A stretch of 64,000 bases of DNA. Origin: Botryotinia globosa (Eukaryota; Ascomycota; Leotiomycetes; Helotiales; Sclerotiniaceae). The translations under genes and the position numbers were made by a program. The notes beneath the pieces were generated by a model. The model was not told where the DNA came from. It was given only the letters and a program-made list of their open reading frames with translations, and ran no database searches. Position 1 is the stretch's first letter; every line of letters begins with the position of its first letter. The DNA lies in contig RCSZ01000012.1 in NCBI GenBank assembly GCA_014898425.1, forward strand, positions 620,001 through 684,000, given 5' to 3'. Shown here in pieces: positions 24,401-36,458 of the stretch.

Positions 24401-26243
24401 ATGTCGACTGCCCTTCACAGGATTAGTTCAGGCGTCCTTGCCGGAATACAATTTTACGATGAGGACGAAAGAATTTCAGAAGGACACAATAGAATGAGTT
24501 CTGGAGTGCCTGATGGAGTTCAAATTCATGAGGAAGAGAAGATGTCTGAGTCCCATTCTGGTGACTCTATAGCTGCTACAGGATTTGATGATGCTGCGAC
24601 GAAAAAGCTGGTTCGGAAGCTTGATATACGTCTCATCCCAATTCTCGCTACTATATATCTGTATAATCATTTACCAATTTGTCTAGAATTACTGATCACT
24701 AACACTGGGCAGAGTATGCTTTCTTGATCGTGCCAATATTGGCAATGCACGACTTGAAGGACTGGAAAAAGACCTTCACATGACCGGCCTCGACTACAAC
24801 ATCGCGTTGTCTGTGTTTTTCCCTTTCTATGTTGCAGTCGGCGTTCCTAGCAATATGATAATCAAGAAAGTTCGTCCAAATATATGGTTGACGGGTATTG
24901 TATTATTTTGGTCAATTGTTATGGTATGCACGGGCTTGGTGCACGACTATGCGGAATTTCTAGTTACCAGATGCTTTTTGGGCGTCGCAGAAGGTGGGTT
25001 GTATCCAGGTGTAGTTTATTATATCACTATGTGGTATCCTAGAAATGAATGTGGCTTTCGCATAGCTCTATTTTTCTCTATGGCAACAGCAGCAGGAGCA
25101 TTTGGTGGGTTATTCGCCCGTGGAATTTCTGAAATGTCTGGAGTAGGTGGCAGAGATGGATGGTCATGGATATTCATCATCGAAGGGCTTCTTAGCTTTC
25201 TTGTTGGGTGCATATCATACTGGGCCATCGGGGATTACCCTGAAAAGTATATCACAAGTTTCCATATCAGTTTTTATACATGTTGTTGGTTGTAAAACTT
25301 ACGTGAACTTAGTGCAAAATTCCTGTCGGAAACGGAGCGGAAAGAGGTTATGAGACGACTTGAGATTGATCGAAATCTTCTCTCCGATGACTGGAATTCA
25401 AAGTACGTGTGGCAAGCTTTGAAAGACTGGAAAATATATGTTAACATGGTGTTGGGCTTCTGCTTGTCCACACCTGTATATTCATTGTCTTTGTTCTTGC
25501 CCACAATTGTGAGAGATATGGGATACACGAATAATGATGCACAATTGATGACTGTTCCTCCTTACGTCGTCGCTTGTTTCTTCACGATCTCTGCCAGCTT
25601 TCTTGCCGATAAAATGCAACATAGAGGTTGCTTCATTCTGGGATTCTTGGGTGTGGGAATAGCTGGATTAGCACTGCTTATCACCAGTGATAAGACACCT
25701 GTTCAATACACGGGCGCTCTGTTTTCAGCGCTTGGTAAGCAAAGCACATTAACCATATTAAACCACATACTCATCACACTAATTGAGTAGGTGTCTTTCC
25801 ATCTCTTTCCCTTCTCACCACTTGGGTAGGAAATAATCTAAGTGGGAGTCTGAAGAGAGGAGTCGGCTTTGGTATGGTCGCTGGCTTTGCCAACTTCGGG
25901 GGTATCGTAGCAGCTTTCATCTATCGCTCCACGGATGGTCCTAGGTAGGATTTTATCCACTTCCAGTGCATCGATTCTATTGGCAGCTTCTCGGTTCTCT
26001 AATGATTTACCTATACTGAATATCAATTTTAGATTCATTGAAGGGCATACAATACTCATCAGTCTACTGTCTTTGGCTTTCTTTTTGACAGCTTTGATGA
26101 TGACCTATTACAAAATGGAGAATAATCGTAGGGACACTAAAGATGCGGAACGAGGCCTAACAGCGGATACCTATACCCCGGAAATGAAGTTTCAGCAGAA
26201 ATATGATGGAGATGATGCAACGTTTTGGAGATACACTATATAA
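24401..26243 (+). CDS. MFS transporter, anion:cation symporter (Dal5/Tna1-type), 526 aa
   Basis: Five exons: 24401-24660, 24713-25246, 25313-25734, 25791-25944 and 26033-26243; all junctions are GT-AG and in phase. The ATG at 24401 is used because the longer frame begins at a TTG. Family features: a hydrophilic N-terminus, KLDIRLIPILATIYLVCFLD, then the hallmark DRANIGNARLEGLEKDL, GVPSNMIIKKVRP, TRCFLGVAEGGLYPGVVYYI, WYPRNECGFRIALFFS, WIFIIEGLLSF, a large central loop (SETERKEVMRRLEIDRN), and WVGNNLSGSLKRGVGFGM in the second half. About 12 membrane helices. Members import vitamins and other carboxylates (allantoate, nicotinate, pantothenate, biotin precursors) across the plasma membrane with protons. 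The substrate here cannot be told from sequence. Confidence 0.92.
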
Positions 26244-26882
26244 TATTGGAAACGACCATAAAGTTCTCGAAATTCCCACCCAAGGAATCCTCATGACATC
26301 TGTATGATATCGAAAGTATTCTAGCTTGCCTTCCTTCTAAGGGCTAATATCTCGTTCTTCTCGATGCATGGATTCAAACATGAGCGAATCTAGGTCGAAT
26401 GTGCAGATCTAGCTGAATATTAAATATGATCTGAACCGACTTAGCTAATCATGCTAAGCAAGCATATATTCTTTCAAAGTCTGATCCTAATTGGATGACA
26501 CATTCGCGCTTATTCTTCTTCGACGACTCCAATAAAAATCCAGCTGCTAGTACTTCACTTCATCATCTCTGTTTACATATCATCACCACAACCAGGTACT
26601 AAGTCTTGTCTTGATAGCTTTAGTGACTACTGACTCACATGCACAGACTGGCGCCGAACAGTATAGAACTAACCTTACCGGATACCTAAGGTCGACTGGC
26701 TCCATATTTGTGTGGGATAGTACAGGACTAATGATTAGCACTATACAATGCCTACAAGCGCGTTACATCGGAGAAAGATGCAGACATGAAGATCATACTA
26801 CCATATATACAAAACTAATCTATTTACATCTGAAAACCAATTGAAACCTTTCGGTGACAGGCTTTCTGGCCCATAATTTAAT
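26244..26882. other. Convergent 3' intergenic region
   Basis: Lies between the ends of the MFS (+) and CoA-ligase (-) genes. Short ORFs only. Confidence 0.6.
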
Positions 26883-28836
26883 TTACAATTTAGGCTTGGG
26901 CACCATACCCCTCTCTTTAACAATCCTGGCTCCTTCGCTTCTCAACTCAAACTTCTTAACCTTTCCACTACCCGTCTTTGGGGTTTCCATTTTCAATCCC
27001 TCCTCTCCAAACCAAAATACATGGTGAGGAGCTTTATGCCATCCCAACTCTTTTCTTGTCCATTCTCGTATTTCTGCATCCGATAACTTCTTCTTGACGG
27101 CCGCTGAATCTTCCGCCATATCTAGAAATGCACCAACAACTTCTCCATATTTGGGGTCAGGAATGCCAACGACAATAGCTCGAGAGATGGCAGGATGGGC
27201 ATCGAGACGGGTTTCGATTTCAAGGGGATAGATATTTTCACCTCCTAGTCAATGGTTAGTTTCATAAAGAGAATCGTACGATGGGAGGACAACTGACCTC
27301 GGATAATAATATCCTTGAACCGTCCAGTGATGGAGCAATATCCCCGCTCGTCGAAGGAAGCTTCATCTCCTGTCTTCAACCACAAAATTCCATCTTCATC
27401 TCTAACCATTACTTCTGCCGTCTTCTCCTCATTATTCCAATATCCTTTTTGCAGCGAGTATCCAGATATGCAAAGCTCTCCTCTTGCACCTTGTGGAACA
27501 ATATTTCCATCTCGGTCGATAATTTTAGCACGAAGGTGGGGAAGGATCTGTCCAACAGTTGCCAGACGAGTGTCGATGGTATCATATGTATAGGCATTGA
27601 AGCAAGTAGGAGAGGTTTCCGTCAATCCTGTCAAATTTGTTAGTCCTTTGCAGTTCCGTCATGATCGTTATAAGTTACCATAACTAGATGTGTATTCTCT
27701 CATATTAAGTTCTGTCAACAATCTCTTCATTAAGGGCCTTGGTACTGGGGCACCAGCTATTATTCCCGTTCTCAGATTGTCACAGTTAAAGCCCCCTGGT
27801 CGTGGCAGACTCAAAATCTCCTCGAACATGGTTGGGACTCCATGGAGTGCAGTACACTTCTCATCTGATACCGCCCGCAGTACCGCAGAAGCATCGAATG
27901 TTTCCGCTGGGAGAATTATTTTTGCGCCATGTGTGATAACTGCCAATACTCCAAGTACCAGACCAAAGCAGTGAAAGAGCGGTGGTGGACAGCACAAGAT
28001 ATCTTGAGGTGTGAAGGCCAATCGGTCGCCGATTGAGTTGGCATTGTTAACTAAATTGCTGTGGAAAGCTGTTAGGGTCTTATTCTCAAATCCAGATAAA
28101 ATTATACTCACAAGTGTGTAAGCATTGCTGCTTTTGGACTTCCGGTCGATCCGCTTGTGAATTGCAAGTTTACGATATCGTCTGGCTTTACCATACGTTT
28201 TACTCTCTCGAATTCTGCCATTGAACTTGCTCGACCTTGACGTTTCAGTCCATCGTAGTTCATAAATCCATCTCGAGCACCCCTCAACATCACGACGTTG
28301 TCCAAGAATTCAGAAGTGCCATTGTGCTTTGGCAATGGCCCTAAATCAGAGATAAGTTTTTCGGTACTCTGTTTTCCAATCTTTGGTACTGTAAACAAGA
28401 CTCGACAACCTAACATTCATCAGCAGCAATACTCAGAAATCTGGAAAGCCGCCTTACCAGCATGTTTCAGCCCGTTCTTGGCCTCTTGAGTTGTGTATGT
28501 ATTGTTCAACACAACCAATATGCATCCCATGTAAGCCGCGGCGAAGAACACCGAAATATATTCCGCACAGTTACCAGCCAGTATTCCAATTCTGTCGCCC
28601 GATCTTATACCTAAAGATAACAGTCCACGAGCCACGGCAATACTCTCTTCCTGTAACGTTCCATAGGTCCATCTCGTTCCCAGTGAAGGGCAGACTAAAC
28701 ACTCATTTCCGGCACGAATTCTTGTTTGCTGATCAAGCAAATCTCCTAGAGTAAGTGCTAACAGCGGGGGACTTGACGCTCCCTGAACAATGGATAAACG
28801 AGGAGTCTCATTCTCAACTTCGTAGAGAGATTTCAT
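26883..28836 (-). CDS. AMP-forming fatty-acid CoA ligase (ACSF2-like), 582 aa
   Basis: Five exons on the minus strand: 28458-28836, 28112-28409, 27679-28058, 27298-27627 and 26883-27244, all in phase. Adenylate-forming signatures in order: TRWTYGTLQEESIAVARGLL, LGIRSGDRIGILAGNCAEYI, the P-loop-like FTSGSTGSPKAAMLTH (about 210-225), PPLFHCFGLVLGVL, YGLTETSPT (about 352-360), LWLKTGDEASFDERGY with Asp440, GRFKDIIIRGGENIYP and the C-terminal PKTGSGKVKKFELR with the catalytic Lys at about 558. The enzyme activates a medium- or long-chain acid to the acyl-CoA through acyl-AMP. It ends in PKL, a permissible variant of the peroxisomal PTS1 tripeptide, and no N-terminal mitochondrial presequence is evident, so peroxisomal location is possible but unproven. 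Confidence 0.93.
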
Positions 28837-29806
28837 GGTGAAAGAGAAGCTGAAAATCTACGAATTGAATTGCAAGTACAGAGGACGCACAAATAATAGA
28901 TCGAAAAGATCAGATAAGATAATAAAACCAAGGCGCATACAGGAACCAAACAGCCGCCAAATGCCTAGGTTGCCCCACGGGACAGAACATTCGGTATGAG
29001 TCGTGCATTGGCATGACTAAAACTTCGTCGGGGAGAATCTAGATTAGGATTCGGAGTTCCGCAAGAAGCGGAACCATTGATCGTTGAGCAGTTTTGCTGA
29101 AGCGGATGATATTTCCACATGTCAAAGGAATATGCATTTTGTGACGTAACGAGGCAGAGATCCACTGCATCCGTAACCAACTTAGACAAGGGCTCAACAC
29201 GAAGATGGAGTTTCTGTGAAGTACATCCATAGATAGTCAGCCTCTTCGAGCCGAGCAGGTTCCTGATACGGGAGAATGCAACCATGAATCTTATAATAAC
29301 CATTCATCCCAAGGGGACCTTTCATGCGTCGGGAGTATGTATCCAACTCGGAATTTTCGAGTGAAAAGCACAAAGACCGCTCAAAATCCATCACATCATC
29401 CACGAAGAAAAACCCTTTTCCACCTCAAACTTGGCTCCATTGAAAAGATCTCAAATCGTCACTCATGCAGTAACAAAAACTAGCCAGTGGGACCCAGAAT
29501 TCCATATGAACCCCGAATTATATCCCAATACTACTTTATTATTCGTTCAAGTAAGTCTCAGATACAAAAACCCCATCAGATCCCCATCTAAGTCCAATGC
29601 GGCAGCTCAAATCCACCATATGCATTCAAACTCTGCATATGATATCCCAGACGTGAAAATTTTCATCTGATTAGATCGATTGATAAGATTAAGCGTTACG
29701 AAATGATCCACTTTATTTGCGTTGGTTCGTTTTTGCCGGGAATATACCATAAAAATGATATTATCAGATTGAAAATTCCGGGCTCGGAGAAGAGATTATG
29801 AAACTG
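28837..29806. other. Intergenic, about 1 kb, nothing recognised
   Basis: Promoter of the CoA ligase and unassigned sequence up to the DNA transposon. ORFs of 60-110 codons on both strands lack family features. Confidence 0.55.
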
Positions 29807-29808
29807 TA

Positions 29809-31129
29809 CCGAGGCCTATAACACGCATTTGGCCAAAACCCCAAAAATAGATTTTTGCTTGAATTAAAAATGTATTTAGAATTTAGAGGTGTATATATAT
29901 TAAAATAAAACTTTCAATCTAATATATAACTTTAAAGAAATTGATAAAATGAAATAAAAAGTAATGTTTTTATTAATTAAAATTCAAGAAATCGATTGAT
30001 ATAATTCTTTTTGAATTATCTCAAAAATTAAAATTAATATTTATTATTAAAATATTAGAATAATAAAAAGTTAAATATTGAAAGCGATTTATTATTCGAA
30101 TTTATTGAAATATTTCAATAATAAATATAAATTCTAATTTTTGAAATAATTCAAAAAAAATTATATCAATCGATTTTTTGAATTCTAATTAATAAGATTA
30201 TCTTATTTTTTTATTTTTTTATTAATTCTTTTAAGATTGTATATTAAATTGAATAGTTTTTTTATATAAATTAAGGATTGATTAGTAATCAAACCTAATC
30301 TTTAAGATATTAGCAAAAAAATATTTCGAAAATTAGAATTTATCAAAATAGAATTAAATATAAAATTTGATCTTCGAAATAATTTAAAAAAAATTATATA
30401 AATCGATTTCTTAAATTTTAATAAATAAGATTATCTTTTTTCTTTTTATTTTATTAATTCTTTTAAGAATATATACTGAATTTAATAATTTTTTATATAA
30501 ATTGAGAATTGATTAATAATCAAACCTAATCTTTAAAATATTAATAAAAAAATATTTCGAAAATTAAAATTTATTAAAATAAAATTAAATATAAAATTTC
30601 ATTTTCGAAATAATTCAAAAAAGATTATATAAATTAATTCCCTGAATTCTAATTAATAATAAAATATATTTTTATTTTATTTTATTAATTTCTTTAAAAT
30701 TGTATATTAAATTGAATAATTTTTTATATAAATTGAGGATTAATTAATTATATAATTTAATATTTAAATTCGAATTCGAAATAAATAAGATAAGAATCCT
30801 TATTAGAATTCTTTTATTTATAATATAATAATTTATATATAAAAAGAAAATTATTTAAAAAAGATTTTATATTAAAACTTGAATATTAGTATATTTCTTT
30901 TCAAAAATTCTAAAATAGATTTTAAGATTATAATAATATTAATAATAATAAAAGCTTTCTAATAATATAATATTTTTTATAATAAAATTATAATTTATAT
31001 TGTTTTATATAATACAATTTTTCTTTTCAAAATTTCTATAAACATATTATACAAATTATAGAAATTTTTTTTGCTTCAAACAGAAATCTATTTTTGAGGT
31101 TTTGACTAAATGCGCGTTATAGGCCTCGG
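29809..31129. mobile_element. DNA transposon relic, 1321 bp, TA-flanked, ~50-bp inverted ends
   Basis: The left end reads CCGAGGCCTATAACACGCAT and the right end, reverse-complemented, CCGAGGCCTATAACGCGCAT; similarity continues for about 50 bp (TTRGYCAAAACCYCAAAAAT). TA is duplicated on both sides (29807-29808 and 31130-31131), as in Tc1/mariner/pogo elements. The interior is extremely AT-rich with no ORF. It contains a large imperfect palindrome (about 29915-30235) and about three tandem copies of a ~225-bp unit (30220-30760) that each include ATATTTCGAAAATTA. It is either an internally rearranged non-autonomous copy or a full element erased by RIP. Confidence 0.8.
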
Positions 31130-31131
31130 TA

Positions 31132-32390
31132 AACTGATGAGTGTTGATTTAGTGGGTGGGGACTTATTATGGAAGGCGGGCAAGGTTGCCCCTGATATTA
31201 GCCGGGGACGTCCTACAAGATGATATGGAGACTCGTTTTTGAGATTTGTATTGCGTAAGGTATTGAGATATTGAGAGTGCATTCAGCCTGAAAAGATTTG
31301 GAAAGCTTGACAACTCTCGAAAGCTGTCAAGCTTCTCGGCTTTGGCACAAGTTTTGATGCAAATTTGCAATGTCACGTGAGAATGTAATTTTCCTTTTGG
31401 CTTCCAGCAAAATGCAGTGGAGAAGTCGCGTTTTGGTACAAGCTATGTTATGAAGAGTTTTAAATAGCATTCTAGGAGGGGGCTTCATAAACCTACCATT
31501 CAGCAAGATGATGTTGAGGTATCTCGAGGCAACAGTTGGGATTCGAGATATGGTGTAGAGCGTGCTTTGTGTACTACCTGTATGAGGCATGAAGCCTTTC
31601 TTTGTACTTGATCAATTTCATTCACAACATCTCTTAACGGGACCTAAGATACATATGTGCTGTTCTCTCTGGGCAAGGCTCCTCTTACGCATATTCTTCA
31701 ATTCACTCTCCTTTTTGCGGGCTGATTTTGCACCGCGATCTTGATCTTTCTGGCTCATGCTTGAGGTTCTGCTGCACAGCTAGCATTTTGCCGGTATCTC
31801 TCAAGGAACTGCTGGAAGAATGACTGGATAAACTTCAAAACTTCTAACAAGATGATTGAACGCTTACTGGAGATCGAATATTCAACTCTCCCTTTGCATC
31901 AACAAGAAACCCAAGACCTCTTATTGAGATCTTCCTCGGGATCATCCCCAGTATGTACGTCACACAATAAGCATTGCATACATAAAAATGACACTACTCC
32001 ACAGATACCACTGTCCTGGTACACGCCCCGCGCATTCATATTGATTGAGCTTGCGTATTTACCCCCACAAGTTGTAGAGAGAGATGGTTCCCTTCTATAT
32101 TACCTGTCTCGATGACTCAGGTTGTATTCAAGCAAGAGGTGCCGATCTCATGTACACATTTATTCTTTGCAAGGATTGTGAGAATTACGCGGAGATATAT
32201 GAAAGGCTTTAAACAGAATCTGGTTGGAGAGGAGGAGAAAATCAAATGCTATTGGCCCTTTCATTTAGCTACAGGGAGCGATAATGATGATAAGCATGGA
32301 AACCAGCGCAACTTCAGTTTGAATAACAATGAGTTGTAGCGAAAAGAGCGTGGCCAAGTATTTCTTCAACAGTTGCTTATAGTACTTGGG
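31132..32390. other. Intergenic with possible coding remnants
   Basis: A + strand ORF at 31852-32115 contains a putative intron (about 31953-32005) and the protein-like segment SWYTPRAFILIELAYLPP, followed in another frame by 32112-32339. No start-to-stop model holds together, so I leave it unassigned; it could be a broken gene. Confidence 0.35.
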
Positions 32391-34286
32391 TTAGATCAAA
32401 ATCACATCCTGAAGCTTATCCGAATTCCATTCTTCTCCATCCATTATTCCATGCACATAGCAGTCTCCAATTATCTTGTATTCCTCCTTACCTTCCATCT
32501 GGCGTAATATATACGGTACTTTCCCGCCCTCGAGTAGAAACAACTGATCGCCAATCTTCGCATCCATTGGTAACAGACCTATCCACCTAGGCTCTTCGGC
32601 TATGAAGAATCTTCTCATGTGAGTAGCGAAGTAAACCAAACTATGGAAGCGAATGATATCAGAGTTTCCGTTTTCGGCGTTCAGCAGTTGCTTCCCTCCA
32701 AGACGAGGAGTGCCGCCGATTTCTGATTCCCACCATGAGTGGTAATTTTTGTGCGCTTGCAAATCGTTCGAAACTCTTGTATATTGATACTCGCCTGAAT
32801 TATCGCTTTGGGATAATTCAAGGGCTATTGACATACAGAGAGTTTGAGAAAAAGCATCCGAGTAGGTCGTAGTTGGCGAGGAACTCGGATACAGCTGGTC
32901 GAATTGGGTCTCACTCTGCGCCAATTGCCTCCATTCTCTATATATCTCAGCCATTTCCTCGTCATTATCAACCTCAACATCGTTTGCTCTACCAAGAACC
33001 TGAAGAGAGTTCAAAAATATACCGCGGAGTGTGATTTCTGATTTTCGTCTTTCTTTCACCATGGCAAAGCTTTTGCCGGAGGCTGAAAATTTAGGGAACA
33101 CTCTGTGACGCTCGCTTACAGTATCCACTAAAACATCAGGGGGTCTTTCTGCTGTCCAGTCTCGGATCCAAGAAGGGCCTTTACCAGCCAAAATTCCTGT
33201 ATCATGCCACTTTCTTGGCCACAACTGGCTGAGAATATCGAGATTCCGCGCCTCATTGATCATACCCACTACTGTATTTGCATACAATAGGGCAATATCA
33301 ATGCTATAGTCTGGGTGGATAGAATTGACTTCTTTAGTCGCAAGAATACCTAGTAGGCCGTATATCTTGTCTCGCGGATCTGAGCAACGCCGTTCCCCAA
33401 ATATATTGAGAAGTCCTTCCAGACTACTTGATGCATTGCCATGTCGATATTCACGAAGAAATCTCATCTTCATAAACGAAGTCGTAATGAACCCACTTTT
33501 GCGTGGATTACAACCGTCTTTGGAATGTGCAAGTTGACTAGTGAAAATAGCTGATAGGTCATGTTGCAATATGCTTCTCCGTCCGGATATCAAAATGGTA
33601 TCTTTCCCCAGAAGAGCTTCTTGAACTGTCCACATTCGATTCCACCAAGGATTCTCGAAAAGCCGGATGATTCCGGCACCTGTACGCAAGTTTTGAGTTG
33701 AGAACGAGGCAACGTCATCATTATCACTTTCCCAGTGAGCTTCGAGATCTTTTAACATCATTTCAAATGTATCGAAAACCAAATCGTTGTCCCTCTCCTC
33801 GTCAATGACATCTCCTTCCGGTACCAACTTATCCATCCACCCAGCTGTGAAGCTTGAAGTCAAGCATTTGTTCGTTTTTGGTTCCCCCAGCCAAGCAAGG
33901 ACGATTGATGATTTTGTGTAAATTGTGCCCATATATTTAACCTGTGAGTTACGCTCGGGTATATCATCTTGATTGATGCAGATTGCGTCAATCCACAGAA
34001 CTCTTGGTAGGTCGCGATACCTCAGATGGCGAAGTGCAGACTCCAAATTGGTGGTCACTGGAAAAGAATCGCCTTGAAGGTTGATGTCACATTTGTTCGT
34101 CGGATTCCCCCAAACATATGAGAGAGCCTCGTAGAATGGCTCATCTATCAAGGAGACTGTTGTGAGGGTACAATGAATACCGTCTGAAAGGTCTCCAGGT
34201 AGCAAGGTGACAAGTCTCACTTCTTTTTTGGACACCTCGAGAGTATAATATAGCTGTGTTCCTTCCATCATGAGGGAAGTTTTCAT
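32391..34286 (-). CDS. HET-domain (heterokaryon incompatibility) protein, 631 aa
   Basis: Single intact exon on the minus strand, ATG at 34286. The three HET-domain blocks are present: YEALSYVWG (52-60), PRVLWIDAICINQDD (94-108) and YMGTIYTKSSIVLAWLGE (118-135). Further family motifs follow: ENPWWNRMWTVQEALLGKD, FGERRCSDPRDKIYGLLGIL, HPDYSIDIALLYANTV, and a C-terminal GDQLFLLEGGKVPYILR ahead of a GDCYVHGIMDGE segment. HET proteins of this size trigger cell death or growth arrest when genetically different hyphae fuse, usually together with an NLR or another partner; many paralogues have other, unknown roles. No intron, frameshift or stop interrupts it. An NLR-type pseudogene lies 17 kb away. 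The partner and specificity are not visible. Confidence 0.93.
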   Translation of the reverse strand: MKTSLMMEGTQLYYTLEVSKKEVRLVTLLPGDLSDGIHCTLTTVSLIDEPFYEALSYVWGNPTNKCDINLQGDSFPVTTNLESALRHLRYRDLPRVLWIDAICINQDDIPERNSQVKYMGTIYTKSSIVLAWLGEPKTNKCLTSSFTAGWMDKLVPEGDVIDEERDNDLVFDTFEMMLKDLEAHWESDNDDVASFSTQNLRTGAGIIRLFENPWWNRMWTVQEALLGKDTILISGRRSILQHDLSAIFTSQLAHSKDGCNPRKSGFITTSFMKMRFLREYRHGNASSSLEGLLNIFGERRCSDPRDKIYGLLGILATKEVNSIHPDYSIDIALLYANTVVGMINEARNLDILSQLWPRKWHDTGILAGKGPSWIRDWTAERPPDVLVDTVSERHRVFPKFSASGKSFAMVKERRKSEITLRGIFLNSLQVLGRANDVEVDNDEEMAEIYREWRQLAQSETQFDQLYPSSSPTTTYSDAFSQTLCMSIALELSQSDNSGEYQYTRVSNDLQAHKNYHSWWESEIGGTPRLGGKQLLNAENGNSDIIRFHSLVYFATHMRRFFIAEEPRWIGLLPMDAKIGDQLFLLEGGKVPYILRQMEGKEEYKIIGDCYVHGIMDGEEWNSDKLQDVILI

Positions 34287-35287
34287 GTTTTAAAAATTGG
34301 CCGTTCGACAAAAGTAAACCTCTTTCCTCAAGAAAGGGCCGTCAATTGAGGGAAATTCATCTCATGGTGTGGTAGCAGATGACTTGCGATGACGAGAAAT
34401 GTCGTGTTACCATATTCACAATGTGGTACAGTCATCAGCTTCTCGAGTAGCGTCTGGGCATCTATCACGGTCGGCCAATCAAGCGTAGGCTGTTTTGCCT
34501 TCTGGATATTTTTGCATCTTGGCGACGAAGCCATGTTATACTGAGCAAGGTTTGTCGGAAGCAGCTCATTCCGAGAAAAAATTATATAGCAAAGTAAGCG
34601 GAAAATTAGAAACTGTGATAAGCATTATGAGCCATATCAGGGATCGTCGTTCCCACGCGTCTATAGCCGCCTCATTCAAGCATAACTACCAAGTAACTAC
34701 CATGTTCACGACTTCCTTCTATAATGAGACTTTACTCTTTATACAGTTTGCGTGTCTTCCAAGTATGTACTGGCTGCAGTAAGACAAGATGAGAATAATA
34801 TACTGAAATAAAGCAATGCTGCCTTGATCCAAATATAACTTTAGTAATCACCCCCTCCGATTATCAATTCACGAAGGCGATTCGGAGGGAGAACATATAC
34901 AGAAAGCATATATTGCTGCGAAACTCCTTTGATTTAGAAAATTGATCTCCTCTACAAGTAACCAAGATATCCATGAATTTGACTTTGGGGTTCCCACGCG
35001 GCCATCGAATCAGAGTGCACTTCAATTACCCTATTCACAAAATCATGCTGCAAGCACTCTAGCATCTACAATTACCTGATACTTTTGTTTGTAATTTGGC
35101 AGATCGATGTCCATTCAATTGTCTTTCATTCATCTCAACTGTATAATCCGTTTCTCCACGAACACAACACCAATTAGGCGGAGATCTCTACTGAAAGTCG
35201 CGGTCCAAAAATTTCAGAGACCATTTTCCGTCGATCCATTCCCAATCTGAATTCGATTACCACTCCACGACAATTTGTAACTATATC
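34287..35287. other. Intergenic, 1 kb, nothing recognised
   Basis: Upstream of the HET gene and of the first Cys-rich gene. Only short featureless ORFs. Confidence 0.5.
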
Positions 35288-35494
35288 ATGTGTGTCCAGC
35301 GCAACACTGTTTACTTGGGATGCGGCGATGCCACATTCCGTATCTATGGTTGCATTCGACAACTACAGGTACGATGCAGTCCTCCAAATTGCCCTCGGTT
35401 TCAAATACAAGTGGTGGAAATTTCTGGAGTCTGTTCTGGCTGTAGTGATGGACGTCGTCGCCGTGCTCGTTGTAAAAGTCGGGATCCTGCCTGA
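35288..35494 (+). CDS. Small Cys-rich protein 1 of 3 (68 aa)
   Basis: Single-exon ORF beginning MCVQRNTVYLGCGDATFRI. It aligns with the gene at 36168: both have MC at the start, an aromatic residue before C-G-[HD], RIxGC a few residues later, then C-x-P-P-x-C-P (here CSPPNCP). A GTACGATGC inside the conserved part looks like a splice donor, but reading through keeps the alignment with the sister gene, so I leave it unspliced. There is no signal peptide, which points to an intracellular, possibly metal-binding mini-protein. The His of the C-G-H motif in the sisters is Asp here. The C-terminus is basic (GRRRRARCKSRD). Function unknown. Confidence 0.45.
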   Translation: MCVQRNTVYLGCGDATFRIYGCIRQLQVRCSPPNCPRFQIQVVEISGVCSGCSDGRRRRARCKSRDPA

Positions 35495-36167
35495 GGAATT
35501 GAATGTTTGGGCGAGAATGGAATTTTGACAGAAATTCGGGATGGGGGGATATTAGTTGATTTAGCCACGAAGTTTCTGGCAGGGGCGACTCGGGACTGAA
35601 TGGCTATGTATCTGCATGTAGAACAATGAAATTAAGATCTGAAATCACTATAGTATGATTGCGGCTCTTTCTTCATTTCTCTCGATAGATTCCTGTGTAT
35701 ATATTGATGGGGGTTTCCAGGAAAAATTGAAGAAGTAGAGCGACCTTCTCAGATTGCATAGCATACTGTGGTGTCATTTTGCATTTTTCCTATGCGTGAA
35801 TGCCAAATGGCATTGTAAGATTACATGAGTGGGTTATAATTGGTAGCCCATCATATAACTTGCAAGACGAAATTTCCATCAGTGTTGTTGTTCATGTGAA
35901 TCTTTTCTTGCCTCTCAGACTAGATTTCCGACACCATGTACAAAGGGCCAGATTTGACTAGTTATGTGAAGCTCAACTCAACATACATTCACTCCGTATT
36001 GTATGAATGGTTTGTAAACCCCACTCCAATTAAACTTTTACTGCTCACTTATAAAAAGGTACGGATTTCTACATTTCGACTGCAAGAATCGTCTTACAAC
36101 CCAAACTTCACAGCCCCCGGACCTTAAACTTTCAAGTAATCAGAATCACTTTCGAAATTCAGCAGCG

Positions 36168-36458
36168 ATGTGCATAGAACAGTGGACAATCTTCCCATGT
36201 GGGCATAAAGCCATTCGAATACAAGGATGTCTCCAACAGCAGCAGACAAATTGCCATCCTCCTCTTTGTCCGTTCTACCAAGTGACATTTTTCAATGCCC
36301 CAATTGTCTTTAAACCAAAGCCCGATCAACGCAATGAAGGACTAAACCTGGGGAGCTCACAATTTTCTGGACTTGATGGTAATAAGATTGAAGACGGAAC
36401 TCAGGTACAAGCACAAACTATTGAGAAGATGGCAAAGAATGGTTGGATGGAGATGTAA
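36168..36458 (+). CDS. Small Cys-rich protein 2 of 3 (96 aa)
   Basis: Single-exon ORF starting MCIEQWTIFPCGHKAIRIQG, then CLQQQQ-TNCHPPLCPFYQ. The Cys/His pattern (C2, C11-G-H13, C20, C28, C32) could bind one or two zinc ions. The second half (about residues 45-96) is hydrophilic and Gln/Asn/Lys-rich (TQVQAQTIEKMAKNGWMEM). The start lies 880 bp downstream of the start of the first member and 913 bp upstream of the third, all in the same orientation, suggesting tandem duplication. Small C-G-H proteins with the same opening are frequent in filamentous ascomycetes, but I know no assigned function. Confidence 0.55.
   Translation: MCIEQWTIFPCGHKAIRIQGCLQQQQTNCHPPLCPFYQVTFFNAPIVFKPKPDQRNEGLNLGSSQFSGLDGNKIEDGTQVQAQTIEKMAKNGWMEM

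Noticed and set aside
19983..28836. Secondary-metabolite cluster (P450, MFS, CoA ligase, Zn2Cys6)
   Set aside because: No PKS, NRPS or terpene synthase is present, the housekeeping PSF2 lies inside, and the MFS is of the vitamin/carboxylate-symporter type. Only loose proximity supports a cluster.
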